DNA from: Eubacteriales bacterium
Lineage (GTDB): Bacteria > Bacillota > Clostridia > Lachnospirales > Lachnospiraceae
Assembly (NCBI GenBank): GCA_030539395.1
Contig: JAUNSC010000005.1
Coordinates: forward strand, 41,795-105,794
Direction: 5' to 3'
DNA length: 64,000 nucleotides
Shown here in pieces: positions 59,011 to 64,000 of this stretch (positions are counted from its first letter, which is position 1; the number at the start of each line of letters is the position of its first letter). Both the position numbers and the translations under genes were made by a program. The notes under the pieces are model-generated. The model did no database searches. It saw nothing but the letters and a program-made list of their open reading frames with translations, and was not told the DNA's origin.

Positions 59011-59057
59011 GTATATGGATATTTTTTGCAATTGGATTGATTGGAGGAAAATGTAGA

Positions 59058-60458
59058 ATGGGTGGCTTTTTTGGAGTTGCATCAAAAAATGATTGTGTAT
59101 TTGATTTGTTTTTTGGAACAGACTATCATTCACATCTGGGTACGAGAAGAGGCGGAATGGCAGTGTATGGAAAAAATGGATTTGACAGAGCAATCCATAA
59201 TATAGAGAATTCACCGTTCCGAACAAAGTTTGAAAAAGATGCCAATGAGATGAAAGGGTACATGGGAATCGGATGCATTTCTGATTATGAACCGCAGCCA
59301 CTGCTGCTTCGGTCTCATCATGGAACTTATGTTATTACTACGGTAGGGAAAATAAATAATACAGAAGAAATTGTGGAGGAACTTCTCAGCAGGCATACGC
59401 ATTATATGGAAATGACCAGTGGAGAAATCAATGCGACAGAGCTGGTAGCTACGTTGATCAACCAGAAAGAAAATCTGGTAGAAGGAATCCAGTATGCGCA
59501 GGAGAGAATAAAAGGTTCACTGACTTTAATGGTTTTGACTCAGAAAGGAATCTATATCGCCCGGGATAAGCTGGGAAGAACGCCGGTTTCCATCGGCAGG
59601 AAGGAAGGGGCTTACTGCGCCAGCTTTGAAAGCTTTGCTTATTTAAATCTCGGTTATGAAGAATATAGGGAACTTGGACCTGGTGAGATTGCAGTAATGA
59701 CTCCGGAGACTGTCACTACTCTTGTCAAACCGGGAGAAGATATGAAAATCTGTACATTTTTGTGGGTATATTACGGATATCCGTCTTCTTCCTACGAGGG
59801 AATCAGTGTGGAACAGATGCGTTATCGCTGTGGTGAACTGCTGGCAGAACGGGATAATGTGCGGCCTGATACGGTTGCCGGTGTTCCGGACTCGGGAATT
59901 GCCCATGCAGTTGGATATGCTAATAAGTCGGGAATACCGTTTTCCAGACCGTTTATCAAATATACCCCGACATGGCCAAGATCTTTTATGCCGACTATGC
60001 AAAGCCAGCGTAATCAGATTGCAAAGATGAAGCTGATACCGGTCCATGACCTGATCAAAGGCAAGAGACTTCTTCTGATAGATGATTCTATTGTGAGAGG
60101 AACACAGCTGAGGGAGACGACAGAATTTCTGTACAGGAGCGGTGCAAAAGAAGTGCATATCCGGCCAGCATGCCCGCCATTGATCTATGGATGTAAATTC
60201 CTGAATTTTTCAAGATCTACATCGGATATGGATTTAATAACACGAAGAATTATTCAGCGGTTTGAAGGATGCCAGGATGAAGAAATACTCCGGGAATATG
60301 CGAATCCTGATTCTGAACGTTATCAGAAAATGGTAGATGCAATCGGCCGTGAGATGAACTTCTCATCCCTGCGCTATCACAGACTGGATGATATGATTAA
60401 ATCTGTGGGAATCGACGCTTCAAAGCTCTGTACTTACTGTTGGAATGGCAGGGAATAG
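59058..60458 (+). CDS. PurF-like amidophosphoribosyltransferase homologue lacking the N-terminal cysteine
   Basis: 467 residues, with a class II glutaminase fold joined to a phosphoribosyltransferase domain whose PRPP loop is LLIDDSIVRGTQ. Cysteines 232, 379, 458 and 461 (the last two in LCTYCWNG) line up in spacing with the iron-sulfur ligands of Bacillus PurF. However, the protein starts MGGFFGVASK where PurF has MCGIFG: the catalytic Cys1 is a glycine. No nearby in-frame start restores it. It may use ammonia, or do another job. It lies after guaB and the tRNAs, and 26 bases before a P-type ATPase gene. Confidence 0.82.
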   Translation: MGGFFGVASKNDCVFDLFFGTDYHSHLGTRRGGMAVYGKNGFDRAIHNIENSPFRTKFEKDANEMKGYMGIGCISDYEPQPLLLRSHHGTYVITTVGKINNTEEIVEELLSRHTHYMEMTSGEINATELVATLINQKENLVEGIQYAQERIKGSLTLMVLTQKGIYIARDKLGRTPVSIGRKEGAYCASFESFAYLNLGYEEYRELGPGEIAVMTPETVTTLVKPGEDMKICTFLWVYYGYPSSSYEGISVEQMRYRCGELLAERDNVRPDTVAGVPDSGIAHAVGYANKSGIPFSRPFIKYTPTWPRSFMPTMQSQRNQIAKMKLIPVHDLIKGKRLLLIDDSIVRGTQLRETTEFLYRSGAKEVHIRPACPPLIYGCKFLNFSRSTSDMDLITRRIIQRFEGCQDEEILREYANPDSERYQKMVDAIGREMNFSSLRYHRLDDMIKSVGIDASKLCTYCWNGRE

Positions 60459-60484
60459 AACAGAAAAACTGAAGGAGTAGTTTT

Positions 60485-62827
60485 ATGTCAGATTGCAATT
60501 TTTACGGTTTATCCCAGGCTGAAGTGGAAGAACGCATTTCCATGGGAAAAACAAACCGGACAGAAAGCAATATTTCAAAGTCCAAAAAGGATATTATAAA
60601 AGAACACACATTAACATATTTCAATTTTTTAAACCTGTTTCTGGCAATCCTGGTAGCACTAACCGGACAGTTTAAGAATATGACGTTCATGGGTGTTATA
60701 TTCATTAATACGGCAATCGGTATTTTTCAGGAGTTTAAAGTGAAAAAGCTGATTGATAAGGTTTCGGTTATGACAGCGTCACATGCTGTTGTAATCAGAG
60801 AAGGCATCAGAAAGACGATCCCAGTGGATGAAGTGGTTCTGGATGATGTTGTAATAATGGAAAATGGAAATCAGGTATGTGCCGATTGTATTGTTTTGGA
60901 ATCTAATGGTATGGAAGTCAATGAATCCATGCTGACAGGAGAGGCGAAACCGGTGAAAAAGAAAGCCGGAGATAAACTGATGTCGGGAAGCTTTCTTGTG
61001 GCAGGAAGCGGCGCGGCAAAGGTGTATCATGCAGGTGAGGACAATTATGCATTTGTGCTTGCAAAACAGGCCCATAATAAAAGGCGCGCTTCTTCAGAAA
61101 TGCAGGAAACTATCAAGAAGATCATAAAAATAGATGGTGTTTTGCTGATACCGGTGGGAATCCTTTTGTTCCTTTCACAGAAAAATATCAGTGGTATGGC
61201 TCTTTCTGATGCAGTGGTCAGCACAGTGGCAGGGGTGATCGGAATGATTCCGGAAGGACTTGTTCTTTTGACCAGTATATCTTTTGTACTTGGGGTGGGA
61301 CGTCTGGCAATGAAAAAGGCGCTTGTCCAGGAGATGGAGGCCATAGAATCTCTTGCCCGTGTGAATGTGCTTTGTCTGGATAAGACAGGTACGATCACTA
61401 CAGGAAAGCTTGATGTGGTGGAGGTATTGTCATGGAAAGATACGGCAGCGGAGCGTATTGAAAAGATAATGGAGGCTATTGTAGGTGCGTTTGATGATGC
61501 AAATGTCACTCAGGAAGCGCTGAAGAAGTACTTTAAAGCACAAAACGAATGGAAAATATCTGAAAAAATTCCTTTTTCTTCTGAACGCAAATACAGAGCA
61601 GTTCAATTTGAAGAGCAGGGAGCGTTTGTGTTGGGAGCACCGGAATTTCTTCAGGAGGATAATACAGAGCTTCTCACGGCAGTTAACGGATATTCGGCTA
61701 AGGGATATCGTGTATTGCTGCTTGGAAGCTGTGGCCTGAAAAAGGAAGAAATGGCGGTGGAAAATGTTACACCGCTGGCGCTTATCATCATATCTGATCA
61801 GGTACGTCCGGAGGCGAAGGACACCTTTGAATACTTCAAAAGGCAGAATGTTGCTATTAAAGTGATTTCAGGAGATAATCCCATCACTGTTTCCAATATC
61901 GCGGTGAAGGCCGGGCTTGTCGGCGCAGAGAAGTATATTGATGCAAGAGACCTTCCCCAGAATTTTGAAGAACTGCGGACTGAAGTGGAAAAGTATTCCG
62001 TATTCGGACGTGTAAAACCGGAACAGAAACAAAATATCATAAAAGCGTATCAGGCAAATAAGAAAGTGGTTGGTATGGTCGGCGACGGCGTGAATGATGT
62101 TCTTGCCCTGAAAGATTCAGATTGCGGGATTGCCATGGCGGCAGGAAGCGATGCGGCAAAACAGGTGGCGCATATTGTGCTGATTGATTCGAATTTTGCG
62201 TCTATGAAAAATATTGTAGGAGAGGGAAGAACGATCATCAGTAATATTGAACGTGTCAGTGCATTGTACCTGACCAAAACGATCTATTCCATTTTACTGT
62301 GTCTGATTTTTATCTTTCTGCACAAATCTTATCCGTTTATACCAATACAGTTATCCTGGATAAGCGGTATGGCTATCGGAGTGCCAAGTTTTCTGTTGAC
62401 CCTTGAACGAAGTGAAAATGAAGTTTCCAGCGGCTTTTTGCGGCAGGTTCTGTGCATATCTCTTCCGGCGGCTCTTACTATGGTCATTACGATCGTACTG
62501 ACACAGTTAATGTCGCCTTTCTGGCATGGAGACAGTACGATGACGGCTACTTTTAATCTTTTTCTTGGAGGCGTTATAAGTCTGATAGTAGTATATAGAG
62601 TATGCCAGCCCATGAACAGGTTTCATCAGATACTGTGCACCGCGCTTCCAATCATATTTGTAGCGGGAATTTTGATTGCCCCGGGATTTCTTGGAGTATA
62701 TCCGCTGCTGCGTTGGCAGAGCCTGCTGATCATACCAATGGTGTGCATGGCGGGTGTTTTGGATGTAGGACTTACAAGATTTATTTATAAGATTTCAGAA
62801 TTTGGGAAACGAATAAAAAAAGTGTAA
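60485..62827 (+). CDS. P-type cation ATPase (CtpE-like)
   Basis: 780 residues. The phosphorylated aspartate is D299 in CLDKTGTITTGK; the actuator loop is MLTGEAKPVKK; GMIPEGLVLLTSISFVLGVG is membrane helix M4, and VGMVGDGVNDVLALKDSDCG the hinge. About ten membrane segments are predicted. The PEGL form of M4 resembles mycobacterial CtpE, a calcium importer; substrate here is unproven. GAAGGAG precedes the ATG. Probably cotranscribed with the PurF-like gene. Confidence 0.9.
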   Translation: MSDCNFYGLSQAEVEERISMGKTNRTESNISKSKKDIIKEHTLTYFNFLNLFLAILVALTGQFKNMTFMGVIFINTAIGIFQEFKVKKLIDKVSVMTASHAVVIREGIRKTIPVDEVVLDDVVIMENGNQVCADCIVLESNGMEVNESMLTGEAKPVKKKAGDKLMSGSFLVAGSGAAKVYHAGEDNYAFVLAKQAHNKRRASSEMQETIKKIIKIDGVLLIPVGILLFLSQKNISGMALSDAVVSTVAGVIGMIPEGLVLLTSISFVLGVGRLAMKKALVQEMEAIESLARVNVLCLDKTGTITTGKLDVVEVLSWKDTAAERIEKIMEAIVGAFDDANVTQEALKKYFKAQNEWKISEKIPFSSERKYRAVQFEEQGAFVLGAPEFLQEDNTELLTAVNGYSAKGYRVLLLGSCGLKKEEMAVENVTPLALIIISDQVRPEAKDTFEYFKRQNVAIKVISGDNPITVSNIAVKAGLVGAEKYIDARDLPQNFEELRTEVEKYSVFGRVKPEQKQNIIKAYQANKKVVGMVGDGVNDVLALKDSDCGIAMAAGSDAAKQVAHIVLIDSNFASMKNIVGEGRTIISNIERVSALYLTKTIYSILLCLIFIFLHKSYPFIPIQLSWISGMAIGVPSFLLTLERSENEVSSGFLRQVLCISLPAALTMVITIVLTQLMSPFWHGDSTMTATFNLFLGGVISLIVVYRVCQPMNRFHQILCTALPIIFVAGILIAPGFLGVYPLLRWQSLLIIPMVCMAGVLDVGLTRFIYKISEFGKRIKKV

Positions 62828-62862
62828 GCTGTCTGCAGCACAAAATAATACGCAAAAAGTGA

Positions 62863-62905
62863 CCTCTTGCATATTCTAAATAGAAAGAATGTGCAAGAGG
62901 TATTT
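62863..62905 (+). promoter_or_regulatory. Hairpin enclosing the amidase ribosome site, with a mother-cell-type -10
   Basis: CCTCTTGCATATTCT (62863-62877) pairs with AGAATGTGCAAGAGG (62886-62900) over 15 bases with one G-T pair. TATTTTT leads to the ATG at 62908. The ribosome site AAGAGG is fully inside the 3' arm. CATATTCTA (62870-62878) in the 5' arm fits the CATAnnnTA -10 of SigK-type promoters. It also can act as terminator for the ATPase gene. Confidence 0.6.
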
Positions 62906-62907
62906 TT

Positions 62908-62982
62908 ATGGCTAAAATTGCAATAGATGCCGGACACGGGGGATATCAGGAAGTGCTATTTTTTGATTGGTGCTCCCGGTGA
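62908..62982 (+). pseudogene. N-acetylmuramoyl-L-alanine amidase, cut off after 12 codons
   Basis: The first twelve residues, MAKIAIDAGHGG, are the start of an Amidase_3 cell-wall amidase, including the first zinc-ligand histidine. The expected D/N-x-G continuation is lost: the frame runs on for 12 foreign codons and stops at 62980-62982. The break adjoins the serine recombinase gene, so an element appears to have integrated here. The rest of the amidase should lie at the far side of the element, outside the window. Confidence 0.75.
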
Positions 62983-62994
62983 GTACACCGGGAG
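62973..62994. repeat. Perfect hairpin near the element end
   Basis: CTCCCGGTG, loop AGTA, CACCGGGAG. It lies between the likely att site and the recombinase stop. No U-tract follows on the minus strand; it may still end the recombinase transcript or mark the element end. Confidence 0.6.
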
Positions 62995-63011
62995 TCACAA
63001 TGGATATGCTG

Positions 63012-64000
63012 TTAAATCACCTGTTCTTTTTCCTGAATGTTATAACTTTCAGGAAAGAGATTTTTCAGTTCATCTGTAAAATGGTAGCGGATTTTGATTT
63101 TGTGATTTTCATAGACAAGTATTTCATCAATCATTTCCACCACAATATTTCGGTCAAGTTCTTTCAGTTCTTTTAAGTTAAGTAATCTGGTTATCCACGG
63201 ATTTCTAAAAATATTCTGTTCAGGAGCGGAATCGTTTTGGCGTTTTTGTGCTTCAATTTGCCTTGTTAGCCGTTCCTCCTGTTGCTGGTAATCCGCACGG
63301 TATTCGATCAGTTCTTCTCTTGAAATCAGATTTTCTTTATAATCCTCGTAGACGGATTTTTTCAGACGTTTTATTTTGGAAAGTTCTGTTTCCAGTCTCT
63401 CTAAAACTGTTATGCCGGATATCTGCGTTCTATATAGTTCCTGCTGTTGGCTTTCCACAAGCTCCTGCAAATTCTCAATGTTTTGAATTATGATGTTCAA
63501 ATCATTTAAAATAATCTGCTCCAAAGCATGATAGGAGATTGTGTGTGGGGTGCAGAACTTTTTGCCGTTTCGTTTATATGTACCGCATTTAAAGGCATAA
63601 GCAAAACTGTTATCGCTCAGTTTCCAGCTTGTTTTCATTAAACTACGCCCGCAGTCACCGCATTTTAAAAAACCTGCAAAGATATTCCTGTTTGTAACTA
63701 AATCAATATCCTTATGCTGTTTGCCAAGAAGAGTCTGTACTTTATTCCAGATATCCATGTCAATAATGGCTTCATGAGTATTTGGAACAATGATCCAATC
63801 CTGTTTGTCTCTGATGCGCTGACGCCCTTTCATACTCTGGTGCTTTTTCCCCTGAACCATATTGCCGATATAGATTTCATTGTGAAGCATGGATTTTATC
63901 GTGGAATATGTCCAGTAGGAAGTAGAAGAAAGGCGGTTGCAGTTCGTATAATTGTCACCGTGCAGGCGCTTGTATTCGCTGGGGCAGGGAATACCATCCT
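63012..64000 (-). CDS. Large serine recombinase, C-terminal part (partial)
   Basis: The frame is open from the right edge to a stop at 63012-63014, about 329 residues visible. It begins within the recombinase domain (PCPSEYKRLHGDNYTNC; TYSTIKSMLHNEIYIGNMVQ), then a zinc ribbon (FLKCGDCGRSLMKTSWK...CGTYKRNGKKFC), a coiled coil around residues 170-225, and a C-terminal domain. The N-terminal resolvase domain with the catalytic serine lies outside the window. Such enzymes integrate and excise elements with short core sites. The amidase at 62908 is the presumed target. Confidence 0.88.
   Translation of the reverse strand, partial: DGIPCPSEYKRLHGDNYTNCNRLSSTSYWTYSTIKSMLHNEIYIGNMVQGKKHQSMKGRQRIRDKQDWIIVPNTHEAIIDMDIWNKVQTLLGKQHKDIDLVTNRNIFAGFLKCGDCGRSLMKTSWKLSDNSFAYAFKCGTYKRNGKKFCTPHTISYHALEQIILNDLNIIIQNIENLQELVESQQQELYRTQISGITVLERLETELSKIKRLKKSVYEDYKENLISREELIEYRADYQQQEERLTRQIEAQKRQNDSAPEQNIFRNPWITRLLNLKELKELDRNIVVEMIDEILVYENHKIKIRYHFTDELKNLFPESYNIQEKEQVI

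Larger units (their letters stand above)
62945..64000. mobile_element. End of an integrated element carried by a large serine recombinase
   Basis: From about 62945 the sequence no longer codes for the amidase, and a recombinase gene points toward the junction from the right. This is the usual arrangement at one end of serine-recombinase integrative elements or prophages. The exact boundary and crossover dinucleotide cannot be fixed from one end. The element continues beyond 64000. Confidence 0.65.

Noticed and set aside
58538-59040. Two short open frames spanning the tRNA-Gly genes
   Set aside because: They translate tRNA sequence and are the same because the tRNAs are identical.

Overview
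The window is chromosomal DNA of an endospore-forming, moderately AT-rich Firmicute, most likely a Lachnospiraceae-type Clostridia. Supporting this are spore genes (gpr, spoIIP, an intact sigK), CodY, two CIRCE-controlled chaperone operons, an LtaS-type enzyme, frequent TTG/GTG starts with strong AGGAGG sites, and gene orders typical of that group. Nearly everything up to 62.9 kb is core genome. The last ~1.1 kb is the edge of an integrated element.

Layout. 1-4.8 kb: histidine kinase, GerMN lipoprotein, ComEC; then a convergent LtaS-like enzyme. 7-10.5 kb: dgt-like gene, dnaG and trmK, with no rpoD in the usual place. 10.5-12.5 kb: BlaI repressor, M56 metalloprotease and a tiny secreted protein, behind a promoter/operator. 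12.6-17.3 kb: XRE regulator, a stand-alone Spo0A-type DNA-binding domain, LCP protein, topB, and rpsT on the minus strand. 17.4-23.5 kb: a tightly overlapping five-gene operon that looks like a rebuilt dlt system: an adenylation-formyltransferase fusion, a carrier protein, an MBOAT acyltransferase, a DltD-like SGNH protein and a PP-loop ATPase. 23.6-30.2 kb: gpr, spoIIP, lepA, hemW and a secreted CHAP hydrolase. 30.3-31.0 kb: a convergent SGNH protein. 31.1-40.3 kb: CIRCE-hrcA-grpE-dnaK-dnaJ, then prmA-rsmE-cysteine desulfurase-thiI. 40.4-47.3 kb: HPr-like protein (minus), mtaB, then ireB-ruvX-DUF1292-RNase J-ylbF-short MltG-trmR-U32, which matches the Bacillus yrzL-yrrK-yrzB-yrrL-yrrM-yrrO order with two genes inserted. 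47.4-54.2 kb: sigK, an Sfp-type phosphopantetheinyl transferase, comM, dprA, topA, codY. 54.3-56.3 kb: CIRCE-groES-groEL. 56.4-62.8 kb: a small membrane protein, guaB, two tandem tRNA-Gly(GCC) cassettes, a PurF homologue lacking its N-terminal cysteine, and a P-type ATPase. 62.9-64 kb: an amidase gene cut after 12 codons, next to a large serine recombinase that runs off the window.

Best candidates for something new. (1) The operon at 17.5-23.5 kb should load an amino acid on a carrier, possibly N-formylate it, and transfer it across the membrane by an MBOAT/SGNH pair to an unknown cell-surface acceptor. The Sfp protein at 48 kb could prime the carrier. (2) sigK and the interrupted amidase share one 5' design: a hairpin whose 3' arm holds the ribosome binding site, a U-tract up to the ATG, and a mother-cell-type -10 element inside the hairpin, so that only the sporulation transcript would expose the site. 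(3) The BlaI/M56/secreted-protein cassette looks like a small surface-sensing module with its own substrate or signal. All functional claims rest on motif reading and gene order; no database search was run.
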